Below, one piece after another: positions 7,359 to 13,110 of a stretch of DNA of 24,177 bases. A program made the translations under genes and the position numbers. The first letter of the stretch is position 1. Each line of letters starts with the position of its first letter. Source of the DNA: a virus; the IMG/VR virus record IMGVR_UViG_3300029309_000342, positions 1 through 24,177 of that record; one strand, given 5' to 3'. The notes under the pieces were generated by a model. The model ran no database searches, was not told where the DNA came from, and saw only the letters and a program-made list of their open reading frames with translations.

Positions 7359-8101
7359 TGGCAACGCACTTAGTTATAGGTGACCCTCATTGTACACCTA
7401 AAGCAAACAATGATAGATTTCTGTGGGCAGGTAGATTAGCAGCAGATTATAAAGTTTCTCATGTAATATGTATGGGTGACTTTTGTAGTATGGATTCTTT
7501 ATCCTCTTATGATAGAGGTAAAAAATCTTTTGAAGGTAGAAGATATCAACAAGATATGGATCATTCACATGAAGCATTATCTTTATTTAACAGAGGATTA
7601 GGTAAGCATAGACCTAAGAAGATTATGATTCATGGTAATCATGAGGATAGGATTGACAGATTTGTAGATGAGAATCCAGAACTTGATGGTACTTTAAAGA
7701 TTAGTGATCTTAAATTTAAACAACATGGTTGGGAAGAAGTTAAATACAAAGCTATAAAAGTTGTAGATGGTGTGCATTATTCACATCACTTACCCTCTGG
7801 TATCATGGGATCTGCAATATCAGGTGAGAATATTGCTCGAAGTATATTGACAAAACATAAAGTTTCTGCTACAGTAGGGCATAGTCATTTGTTAGATTAT
7901 GCAGTATCTACATTACCTAGTGGTAAAAAATTACATGCACTATCTGCAGGATGTTATCTAAATCACACTGAACACTTTGCTAGAGATACTCAACATATGT
8001 GGTGGAGTGGTTTAATTGTTAAAAGAGAAGTGAAAGATGGTAATTATAATATGGAGTTAATAGATATAAAAACTGTTAGGAGAGAATATGGTAAAAGATA
8101 A
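7358..8101 (+). CDS. Calcineurin-like metallophosphoesterase
   Basis: A two-metal phosphoesterase. The signature motifs appear in order: GDPHC (D9, H11), MGDFC (D41), HGNHED (N94, H95), a histidine region YSHHL (H143-H144) and GHSH (H175, H177). These are the metal ligands of the calcineurin/MRE11-type fold. At 247 aa it is a single domain with no nuclease capping domain visible. It is coupled to the 111-aa gene upstream (TAATG) and overlaps the DUF3310 gene downstream by 14 bases. In T7-like marine phages such enzymes sit among nucleotide-metabolism and DNA-degradation genes. The substrate (nucleotide, DNA end or protein phosphate) cannot be told from the sequence. Confidence 0.88.
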   Translation: MATHLVIGDPHCTPKANNDRFLWAGRLAADYKVSHVICMGDFCSMDSLSSYDRGKKSFEGRRYQQDMDHSHEALSLFNRGLGKHRPKKIMIHGNHEDRIDRFVDENPELDGTLKISDLKFKQHGWEEVKYKAIKVVDGVHYSHHLPSGIMGSAISGENIARSILTKHKVSATVGHSHLLDYAVSTLPSGKKLHALSAGCYLNHTEHFARDTQHMWWSGLIVKREVKDGNYNMELIDIKTVRREYGKR

Positions 8102-8387
8102 AAGAACATACATACATAAAAAAGATCATGGTCATGATATATCATATGAGAATGAAACTGTATATGATAATGTAAATGCACCTCCACACTATCTACATGG
8201 TAAAAAAGAAACTATTGATGTCATTCGTGATTGCATGACTAGTGATGAGTTTCATGGATATCTAAAAGGTAATATATTAAAATATGTTTCTAGATATAAA
8301 TTTAAAGGAGAACCATTAGAAGATTTACAGAAAGGACAGTGGTATTTAAATAGATTAGTCAGGGAGGTTAGTAATGGGTCAAGTTAA
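8088..8387 (+). CDS. DUF3310 protein (SaV-like / T7 gp1.7-like nucleotide kinase family)
   Basis: The C-terminal two thirds match the DUF3310 pattern: NAPPHYLHGKKETIDVIRD near residue 28, then YLKGNILKYVSRYKFKG and a closing EDLQKGQWYLNRLV helix. T7 gp1.7, a nucleotide kinase, is the characterised relative of this small helical family. The N-terminal 25 residues are basic and His-rich. ATG 8088 has an AGGAG site 6-10 bases upstream inside the phosphoesterase gene, and the gene overlaps its downstream neighbour by 14 bases. The family call is firm from recalled pattern; kinase activity in this member is inferred. Confidence 0.85.
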   Translation: MVKDKRTYIHKKDHGHDISYENETVYDNVNAPPHYLHGKKETIDVIRDCMTSDEFHGYLKGNILKYVSRYKFKGEPLEDLQKGQWYLNRLVREVSNGSS

Positions 8388-8559
8388 ACATTCAATACTA
8401 GCAGTAGAAGATTTTGTTGCAGGTTGTCTGCGTGATGGTAGAACATTAAATCAAACCATAAGAGATGCTAGAGAATGCAAAGCAGCAAAAACAAATCCTT
8501 ATTTCGATGATGAGGATTTAATAGAAAATAAATATTATCAATTTATAGGAGCAGAGTAA
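8374..8559 (+). CDS. 61-aa hypothetical protein
   Basis: ATG 8374 lies within the end of the DUF3310 gene, with an AGGGAGG site about 10 bases upstream. The protein is a predicted helical domain (VEDFVAGCLRDGRTLNQTI) followed by an acidic tail segment (PYFDDEDLIENKYYQF). It shares a base with the next gene (TAATG). The helix-turn pattern around residues 10-35 is compatible with a small DNA-binding or regulatory protein but is not diagnostic. Confidence 0.65.
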   Translation: MGQVKHSILAVEDFVAGCLRDGRTLNQTIRDARECKAAKTNPYFDDEDLIENKYYQFIGAE

Positions 8560-8780
8560 TGAGTAGAGATATATTAGATGCTTTGAAAAAAAAGTATGAA
8601 GCAGAAGTAGATATAGCAAAAGCTACAATACAAATATACCTAGATAAACCTGTAGGTATAGGAGAACATCCACAGTTTGCTGAAGAGATAGATAAACAAT
8701 TAAATGCAATATCATGTGCAAATGATAAAATAAAAGCAATAGATACACACTACCCTAATGAAGACGATATACCATTTTAA
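8559..8780 (+). CDS. 73-aa helical protein with SSB-like C-terminal tip
   Basis: An almost entirely helical protein (ILDALKKKYEAEVDIAKATI, then FAEEIDKQLNAISCANDKIK), probably coiled-coil or helical hairpin, resembling small conserved cyanophage proteins. The last residues are PNEDDIPF. This is close to the acidic, Phe-terminated tip of bacterial SSB (DDDIPF in E. coli), which recruits replication and repair enzymes. The ribosome binding site GGAGC lies upstream inside the previous gene, and the start is in a TAATG junction. The tail resemblance is directly visible; interaction with SSB partners is inference. Confidence 0.75.
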   Translation: MSRDILDALKKKYEAEVDIAKATIQIYLDKPVGIGEHPQFAEEIDKQLNAISCANDKIKAIDTHYPNEDDIPF

Positions 8781-8792
8781 TAGGAGGTAAAG

Positions 8793-8957
8793 ATGGAACC
8801 AAAACAAAAACAATATCTTGTTACTGCTAGTCAATTACAAGACATTATGAAATATTTAATGACAAGGCCATATGGTGAGGTATTTCACATAATGAGTGAG
8901 ATGGCTAAACTTAAACCTTTTAATCCAGAGGGAGATAAAGATGTTGGAAAAAAATAA
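8793..8957 (+). CDS. 54-aa hypothetical protein
   Basis: ATG 8793 follows an excellent AGGAGG site at 8783-8788. The 54-codon frame ends at TAA 8957, overlapping the next gene start by 17 bases. The product starts MEPKQKQYLVTASQLQDIM and has a short hydrophobic/aromatic core and a Pro/Gly/Lys-rich end. No membrane span is visible. It looks like the small, conserved phage proteins around it. Function unknown. Confidence 0.65.
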   Translation: MEPKQKQYLVTASQLQDIMKYLMTRPYGEVFHIMSEMAKLKPFNPEGDKDVGKK

Positions 8958-9177
8958 TTTAGATAAATTTACTGGCATATTATTTGAATTAAAGATAGGA
9001 TTAAATAAAGACAATGCAATCGTGATTGATTATGGGGGTAAGCCTGTGGGTAAAATTAGAGAGGCTTTAAAATCTTATCCATACCATGGCAACTTATGTG
9101 CTGCTGTAATTAATCATGCTAACTCTGTAGGTAAAAAACTTGAAACTGATATCAGACAAATTATACAAAAAATTTAG
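8941..9177 (+). CDS. 78-aa hypothetical protein
   Basis: ATG 8941 is chosen because a GGGAG site lies about 9 bases upstream. A longer in-frame ATG at 8896 has no such site and would overlap the previous gene heavily. The protein has a helical N terminus (LDKFTGILFELKIGLNK), a Gly turn (VIDYGGKPVGKI) and a second helical part (LCAAVINHANSVGKKL). It is soluble, small and of unknown function, the penultimate gene of the rightward arm. Confidence 0.65.
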   Translation: MLEKNNLDKFTGILFELKIGLNKDNAIVIDYGGKPVGKIREALKSYPYHGNLCAAVINHANSVGKKLETDIRQIIQKI

Positions 9178-9181
9178 AAAG

Positions 9182-9313
9182 ATGTTTTGGCATAATAGAA
9201 TTATAGATTTTGTTGAGAGATGTACTTCAAGATTTAATAGTTATCTCTGGACAAAAAGATGGGGAGATAGATCTTTGTATCAATCAACCCAAAAAAAAAG
9301 ACACTTAGAGTAA
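9182..9313 (+). CDS. 43-aa basic protein, last gene of the rightward arm
   Basis: ATG 9182 lies four bases after the previous stop, with a weak GAAAG purine stretch before it. The product is basic and aromatic-rich (MFWHNRIIDFVERCTSR at the start, YLWTKRWGDRSLYQSTQ in the middle), a composition unlikely for a random frame in AT-rich DNA. The TAA stop (9311-9313) falls in the last stem base and loop of the first terminator hairpin, so the end of the gene and the convergent terminator share sequence. Function unknown. Confidence 0.6.
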   Translation: MFWHNRIIDFVERCTSRFNSYLWTKRWGDRSLYQSTQKKRHLE

Positions 9314-9329
9314 AACTCTAAATGTCTTT
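9291..9329 (-). terminator. Intrinsic terminator for the leftward (late) transcript
   Basis: A 15-bp inverted repeat pairs 9297-9311 with 9315-9329 across a 3-base loop, with one mismatched position. Read on the minus strand the stem is followed directly by a run of nine T (plus-strand A run 9291-9299). This is a good intrinsic terminator for leftward transcription, 54 bases after the last leftward stop codon. Read rightward it lacks a clean T tract. Confidence 0.85.
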
Positions 9330-9347
9330 GTTGTTGTTACCTGCGAT

Positions 9348-9380
9348 GGGGGGGTCTTGTGGCTCCCCCTTTTTATTTTA
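9348..9380 (+). terminator. Intrinsic terminator for the rightward (early/replication) transcript
   Basis: A G-rich stem 9348-9356 pairs with 9361-9369 as nine base pairs, two of them G-U type, closing a four-base TTGT loop. It is followed by TTTTTATTTTA. This is a canonical rightward terminator, 34 bases after the last rightward stop, and it ends just before the leftward gene stop codon at 9383. The two arms' transcripts should therefore overlap by roughly 80 bases at their 3' ends. Confidence 0.85.
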
Positions 9381-9382
9381 TA

Positions 9383-9616
9383 TTAACAGTTCCAAGCCCT
9401 TAATGCTTTATTAATTCTACTGTTAGGATCTCTTGCTGTTTTAGCTGATGTAAGTTTTTTCTTCATACCTTTCATTCGTGCACAGAAACTAGCTCTACGT
9501 TTGTTTCCAACTTTTTTACTAGGTCTTTTTAAATTAGCACCTGTCGTTCTTTTAAAATACTTACGACCTGCCTCATTCAGTCCACCTGATGGGTTCTGAT
9601 ATTTTTTTGCTACCAT
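9383..9616 (-). CDS. DUF6321-like basic protein, 77 aa
   Basis: The sequence contains NPSGGLNEAGRKYFKRTTGA, then RRASFCARMKGM and a C-terminal RINKALRAWNC. This agrees with the DUF6321 pattern as I recall it (GGL-AGR--F--T-GANLK, then a basic S-F--R stretch). It is strongly basic, small and soluble, and is the last gene of the leftward operon. It starts at a TAATG junction with the gene upstream. Members occur widely in phages and bacteria; the function is not established. A nucleic-acid-binding role fits the charge but is not shown. Confidence 0.8.
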   Translation of the reverse strand: MVAKKYQNPSGGLNEAGRKYFKRTTGANLKRPSKKVGNKRRASFCARMKGMKKKLTSAKTARDPNSRINKALRAWNC

Positions 9617-9750
9617 TATCTTTTCTTTGCTGTCATTGCTGCTCTTCTAAAGTTTGCAGCAGTAGGTGCACCTTTAGCACCTTTCTTTTTCATTTTGCCA
9701 CCACGCTTTCTTTTAGCATGTATGTTAGCATATAAACCCTTACCTGGCAT
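9616..9750 (-). CDS. 44-aa basic conserved phage microprotein
   Basis: Located between two TAATG junctions (start 9750, stop at 9616), so it is clearly part of the coupled series. The product begins MPGKGLYANIHAKRKRGG and ends FRRAAMTAKKR, with very high Lys/Arg/Ala/Gly content and almost no acidic residues. From memory, proteins with the same MPGKGLYANI opening are common in marine phages. Function unknown; packaging into virions or nucleic-acid binding is possible because of its charge. Confidence 0.75.
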   Translation of the reverse strand: MPGKGLYANIHAKRKRGGKMKKKGAKGAPTAANFRRAAMTAKKR

Positions 9751-9884
9751 TATGCTCTACCTTTTTTTTTATTTCTTAACATAGCAAAATCTCTTTTAGT
9801 AAGTTTACCATCTCTGTCCATATCTAATTTTTTTCTATTGCCTGTTACTTTTTTTTTATTCTTCATTTTTTTCATTCCGTACAT
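9750..9884 (-). CDS. 44-aa EF-hand microprotein
   Basis: A Lys-rich N terminus (MYGMKKMKNKKKVTGNRKK) is followed by a textbook single EF-hand calcium loop at residues 21-32: D-M-D-R-D-G-K-L-T-K-R-D, with acidic ligands at loop positions 1, 3, 5 and 12, Gly at 6, hydrophobic at 8 and Thr at 9. A short exiting helix (FAMLRNKKK) follows. It lies between TAATG junctions, with an AGGAGAT site inside the upstream gene. Calcium binding is an inference from the motif. With one loop it would need to dimerise or pair with another protein to make the usual two-loop unit. Confidence 0.75.
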   Translation of the reverse strand: MYGMKKMKNKKKVTGNRKKLDMDRDGKLTKRDFAMLRNKKKGRA

Positions 9885-10132
9885 TAACTATATCTCCTAT
9901 ATTTAGCTGTTTTTTTTGCAATCCCTCTCGGTTGCTTCACAAACTGTTTGCCCTTTTTTGTTCCTTGGCGTTTTGCTTTTGTCGTTGCTGCATACTCTGC
10001 AGATGATAGACTCTTGATAGCTTTCTCTGGCAAATATCTTTCCCCAGTCTCCGAAGATTTCTTGCCAGATTTCGTTCTCCATTTTTGCTTTCCCCATGCT
10101 TTTAAACTCCTTTGACGTTTTGCTAGTGCCAT
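9884..10132 (-). CDS. DUF5872 protein, 82 aa
   Basis: The body matches the DUF5872 pattern as I know it: SLKAWGKQKWRTKSGKKS, then a TGERYLPEKAIKSLSSAEYA block and KRQGTKKGKQFVKQP with a basic C-terminal tail. It is extremely basic and soluble. DUF5872 occurs in both bacteria and phages; its function is unknown to me. The start (10132) shares a base with the upstream stop, and the stop (9884) shares a base with the EF-hand gene start. An alternative reading in another frame at 9903-10097 is a shadow. Confidence 0.85.
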   Translation of the reverse strand: MALAKRQRSLKAWGKQKWRTKSGKKSSETGERYLPEKAIKSLSSAEYAATTKAKRQGTKKGKQFVKQPRGIAKKTAKYRRYS

Positions 10133-10425
10133 TATGTTTTTCTCCCCCTTCGTATAGCCTCTTTACCTTTTTTAAATATAGATGCTACCTGCGATTTACC
10201 CATGACTTTAGCTCTTTGTTCGCCAACAGTTAGGATTTGAATTTTCCTAGCAAATGGTTTAGAAATCTTTTTAACTTTTGCCACTGTTTTCCTCGCATCT
10301 GCTGTCGTTGCGAACTTGATTCCAACAGTGTCACGAGGGTTTTCGTCAGTGTAAAGCCTTCTACCATGTTTTTTTCCTGGGTGTTTTCCTGTGCCTTTAC
10401 TAGGCTCTTTTCTTTTTCTTGCCAT
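10132..10425 (-). CDS. 97-aa basic conserved marine-phage protein
   Basis: The sequence contains KGTGKHPGKKHGRRLYTDEN, then a mixed alpha/beta middle (TVGIKFATTADARKTVAKVK, then ISKPFARKIQILTVGEQRA) and a basic C-terminal tail (IFKKGKEAIRRGRKT). It resembles, from memory, a very conserved small protein of cyanophages and pelagiphages without known function. The centre looks like a real folded domain, unlike the simpler basic peptides around it. ATG 10425 lies 26 bases inside the upstream 43-aa gene, with AAGG before it. Confidence 0.7.
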   Translation of the reverse strand: MARKRKEPSKGTGKHPGKKHGRRLYTDENPRDTVGIKFATTADARKTVAKVKKISKPFARKIQILTVGEQRAKVMGKSQVASIFKKGKEAIRRGRKT

Positions 10426-10531
10426 TACCTTTTAAAGCACTTGCTAATAATTTGTGTTGGCCAGTGTGTGCCTTAACAGCACCCTTTAAACCCTTAATAA
10501 CTTTTTTTATTTTTGCTCGTGATTTTTTCAT
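10400..10531 (-). CDS. 43-aa lysine-rich microprotein
   Basis: ATG 10531 is in an ATGA overlap with the upstream 33-aa gene, and the frame ends at TAG 10400 inside the next gene. The product is MKKSRAKIKKVIKGLKGAV followed by an HTGQHKLLASALKG segment and a KKKKRA end. It is histone-tail-like in composition. Similar MKKSRAKIKKVI openings recur in marine phages in my recollection. Function unknown. Confidence 0.65.
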   Translation of the reverse strand: MKKSRAKIKKVIKGLKGAVKAHTGQHKLLASALKGNGKKKKRA

Positions 10532-10629
10532 CTTTTGTATTTATTCCTCCAATAGTTTTGTCTTTGTATTAATCGTATTTGATACTCTAGGTCAGATATA
10601 CCTAAAATTTTTTTAATAAAGTTCAACAT
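10528..10629 (-). CDS. 33-aa basic peptide
   Basis: Starts at a TAATG junction (10629) and ends at an ATGA junction (10528). The product is MLNFIKKILGISDLEYQIR followed by an Arg/Lys/Trp-rich end, forming a probable amphipathic helix. Small size limits confidence, but both ends fit the operon's stop/start grammar and an AGGAAT site for the next gene lies inside it. Confidence 0.5.
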   Translation of the reverse strand: MLNFIKKILGISDLEYQIRLIQRQNYWRNKYKR

Positions 10630-10808
10630 TATTTGTAACCCCCACCTGCAGCTTTGTATTTTTTAGCTAACATCTGGGCTTTTCTTGCTGACCATTGTCC
10701 AGGTTTTCCACCCTTTGACCCAGCCATGATAGAGTTAAACATTCTCTTCCTCATACCAGGTTTTGTATAGTTACCTGCTTTATTTACTGTCGACTTTTTC
10801 TTCGCCAT
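10629..10808 (-). CDS. 59-aa basic conserved phage protein
   Basis: ATG 10808 has an AAGGAG site upstream and overlaps the end of the 222-aa gene by 29 bases. The product is MAKKKSTVNKAGNYTKPGM, then RKRMFNSIMAGSKGGKPGQ and WSARKAQMLAKKYKAAGGGYK-type ending. It is strongly basic, Gly/Lys-rich and resembles a small protein repeatedly present in marine phages. It is the first of the eight-gene cluster that ends the late operon. Function unknown. Confidence 0.75.
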   Translation of the reverse strand: MAKKKSTVNKAGNYTKPGMRKRMFNSIMAGSKGGKPGQWSARKAQMLAKKYKAAGGGYK

Positions 10809-11448
10809 TTTTTATCTCCTTATAATCATAGTCATAACTGCCTTCTTCATTCTCATCAGTTATCCATTTAGATGTGTCTTCTACAGACCATATTCTAGTA
10901 TTAACTAATCTATGTATAAGAGGTTTGCTTGGATCAGCTGCCATAGATGGATCAAATATCCTTAGTCTATTATTAGGTTGTATAGCATAATTACCATCAT
11001 CTAATTCTATTACATGCCCACATTTATGTTGATCTGGTTTTTCTGCATAACCAAAATCTAATTCATTATAATCACCTGCACACCAGTCTATTGTAAATAA
11101 GTATGTGCCTTCTCTTTGTTTACGTCTTCTAGATGTATACATCATTTTACATCCCTGTAATTGATAAAATCTAGTAACACTTACATTGTAGCTAAATGAA
11201 TCCCATAACATTAATTCATTTAATGGTAATTCTTTTACTCCAGGTTTTTTACAAAATGCAGATACAGGTGCTCTCCACCAGATACCACCATCTGTCATCA
11301 TGTAATGAAACAATGGTACTTGTTTTGGTATAGATGTAAAACCAAATACAACACACTCAAAATATTTATCATGAGAATCTTTCTGATCTCTTAGATAATT
11401 ACCACGCACATAACATTCTATGGGTGGTATATTAGCATTTAAATACAT
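10780..11448 (-). CDS. 222-aa conserved marine-phage protein of unknown function
   Basis: A globular protein beginning MYLNANIPPIECYVRGNYLR with many aromatic residues and conserved-looking blocks (GFTSIPKQVPLFHYMMTDGG, LFTIDWCAGDYNELDFGYAE, IELDDGNYAIQPNNRLRIFD). I recognise it as a protein strongly conserved in cyanophages and pelagiphages and always annotated as hypothetical. There is no signal peptide or membrane segment. The 25-residue C-terminal tail is acidic and overlaps the next gene. It starts in a TAATG junction with the 107-aa membrane protein gene. Its persistence across marine phages suggests a core role. Confidence 0.8.
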   Translation of the reverse strand: MYLNANIPPIECYVRGNYLRDQKDSHDKYFECVVFGFTSIPKQVPLFHYMMTDGGIWWRAPVSAFCKKPGVKELPLNELMLWDSFSYNVSVTRFYQLQGCKMMYTSRRRKQREGTYLFTIDWCAGDYNELDFGYAEKPDQHKCGHVIELDDGNYAIQPNNRLRIFDPSMAADPSKPLIHRLVNTRIWSVEDTSKWITDENEEGSYDYDYKEIKNGEEKVDSK

Positions 11449-11771
11449 TAGTTTGCTAGTGGGTTAGAAGATTTAACTTTAATTTCTTCTATTTGTACTT
11501 TTAATAATTCTATTTCTTTCTCAAGTATTTTAACAGCTGAATCATCATGTGTATGATCAAAGTCGTGAGTATGTGCAGTGTCTGCATTCTCTAGTGCTGT
11601 AACTTTTTCTTCTAACACAGCTATTTCTGCAGAATAATCTGTAGATTTTTTAGACTCAAGTGCATTTAGCTTTGTAGTTATCTCACCATATTTTACAAAC
11701 CCACCACCTATTGCTGCTATAACTCCAAGTAATGCTGCTACACCTGCTAATTGATTTTTTATTTTATCCAT
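11448..11771 (-). CDS. 107-aa membrane-anchored coiled-coil protein with His/Asp cluster
   Basis: An N-terminal glycine-containing hydrophobic segment at residues 8-27 (AGVAALLGVIAAIGGGF) is followed by two coiled-coil helices. Between them is a compact His/Asp cluster, THDFDHTHDD, with H67, H69, H73 and H75 and acidic residues beside them, which looks capable of metal binding. ATG 11771 overlaps the secreted 448-aa gene by 8 bases. The layout (one span, then coiled coil) is like a spanin or holin-associated protein, but similar proteins in marine phages have no assigned role. Confidence 0.7.
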   Translation of the reverse strand: MDKIKNQLAGVAALLGVIAAIGGGFVKYGEITTKLNALESKKSTDYSAEIAVLEEKVTALENADTAHTHDFDHTHDDSAVKILEKEIELLKVQIEEIKVKSSNPLAN

Positions 11772-13110
11772 TTTTTAATTGCTCCAGTTCTATTAGTATT
11801 TGTTTTTTCTTTAAATTTATTTTATTTAGTTTTTCGTTTACGATAGCTATAGGATCTGTTGATGTATAATTAGCTAAAGTTTTTTCTTCATATAGCTGTC
11901 TTAAATCCTGTATCTCTACTTGATCTAAATAAATATCTTTACTTTTATAGAAGGGTACATCGTATAATTCAAGTGATACTTGGTTATTTACCATAGCATC
12001 TAATTTAATTATATTTTTTATTTGTAAATTTTTTGATATATCTTTTATATCTTTATCAATTTTATCCATAATTTTTACAAGATTATTTTTGATTGTTTCT
12101 TTCTGTTGTATAGTTTTTTGTTTTTTATTATTCTCATTCTTAATAGTGGCAGTCTTAGTAGTTTCGCTATTAGGTTTCTCTTCTTTAACTTCTTCTTTTT
12201 CACTTGGGGCCTCTGCTAATTTAGTAGGTGCTTCTTCTATTACTTCTTCCTCTGTAAACTCTTCTACTATTTCTTCCTCTACCATCTCCTCTTCTAGCAT
12301 TTCTTCTGGCATTTCTTCAACTATCATTGGAGTAGGTTCAAAAGTAACTTCTTCAAACTCCTCTACTGCTTCCATTTCTAAAGCAGGTTCTTCAAAAAAA
12401 GTTATTAACTCTTCAAATAACTCTTCAATCTCTACAAATTCTAATTCTTCAAATACTTCTTCAACACTTTCAAATATATCTTCTATTTCTTGTGCTATAG
12501 TTGGTGCTATGACTGTGTTATCATAAGTCATAGTAACAGATATATTATCTACATTTGGCCCACCTAAAGTTGCAGGTGCATTTGCATCTGTTGCAGATAT
12601 ATTTATATTACCTGTATATGATCCTGTTCCATTATAGATTAATCTATCTGTAAAATTAGCACCATTTATATCAGTTACATCTGTCCTAATAGTAGTATTA
12701 GATGCTAACGTATTACCATCTTCATCTTTAATTGTTAATACATTTGTAAATGTATCAGCATTACCTTGCCCACCCCAACACCCAGTGACGTTGCACTCGC
12801 CATTTTGTACTTCAATTGTTGAATCTAGTGTAATACCATTATCCAACATATTCTGTGTAATTGTGTCTGAACTCAAATCAAAGTTTTGATTAATAGACCC
12901 ACTATCTCCAAACTCTAAATCATAATTACTAGGTATATTGTTTAATCTACAACAATCATTTAATACCTGTACATCCCCTGATGTATTCCAACCATTAGCA
13001 TTACCAGTTTCAAAGTTACCATTAGTAACTAAATTATCTGTTGTTATCTCTTCTGCTAAAGTTGTAAGGGTTAATGTTATCAGCAAACTTATCAATAATA
13101 TAATACGCAT
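11764..13110 (-). CDS. 448-aa secreted protein: lectin-like domain, Glu-rich linker, Lys-rich coiled coil
   Basis: A Sec-type signal peptide (positive residue 2, hydrophobic core 3-18, likely cut after TLA at residue 19) is followed by a beta-rich domain (about 25-200). That domain contains VTNGNFETGNANGW and paired cysteines, typical of carbohydrate-binding-like beta-sandwiches. Residues 205-313 are almost pure Glu with Val, Phe and Met. The last 130 residues are Lys-rich helical. ATG 13110 has an AGGAA site 8 bases upstream. From memory similar proteins occur in other marine phages. It is probably exported during late infection, because a virion protein would not need a signal peptide. Its role (surface remodelling, superinfection exclusion, lysis control) is unknown. 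Confidence 0.8.
   Translation of the reverse strand: MRIILLISLLITLTLTTLAEEITTDNLVTNGNFETGNANGWNTSGDVQVLNDCCRLNNIPSNYDLEFGDSGSINQNFDLSSDTITQNMLDNGITLDSTIEVQNGECNVTGCWGGQGNADTFTNVLTIKDEDGNTLASNTTIRTDVTDINGANFTDRLIYNGTGSYTGNINISATDANAPATLGGPNVDNISVTMTYDNTVIAPTIAQEIEDIFESVEEVFEELEFVEIEELFEELITFFEEPALEMEAVEEFEEVTFEPTPMIVEEMPEEMLEEEMVEEEIVEEFTEEEVIEEAPTKLAEAPSEKEEVKEEKPNSETTKTATIKNENNKKQKTIQQKETIKNNLVKIMDKIDKDIKDISKNLQIKNIIKLDAMVNNQVSLELYDVPFYKSKDIYLDQVEIQDLRQLYEEKTLANYTSTDPIAIVNEKLNKINLKKKQILIELEQLKNG

Noticed and set aside
9903-10097. 64-codon minus-strand ORF overlapping the DUF5872 gene
   Set aside because: Different frame of the DUF5872 gene, whose product matches a known family and fits the TAATG junctions at both ends.
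10237-10616. Plus-strand ORFs rich in Phe and Cys over the basic microprotein cluster
   Set aside because: Antisense shadows of Lys/Arg-rich genes; Phe runs arise from complementary AAA/GAA codons.
12089-12526. Ser-rich 145-codon ORF on the plus strand
   Set aside because: It is the antisense shadow of the Glu-rich segment of the 448-aa secreted protein: complementary reading of GAA/GAG-rich codons yields Ser, Ile and Thr codons. No ribosome binding site.
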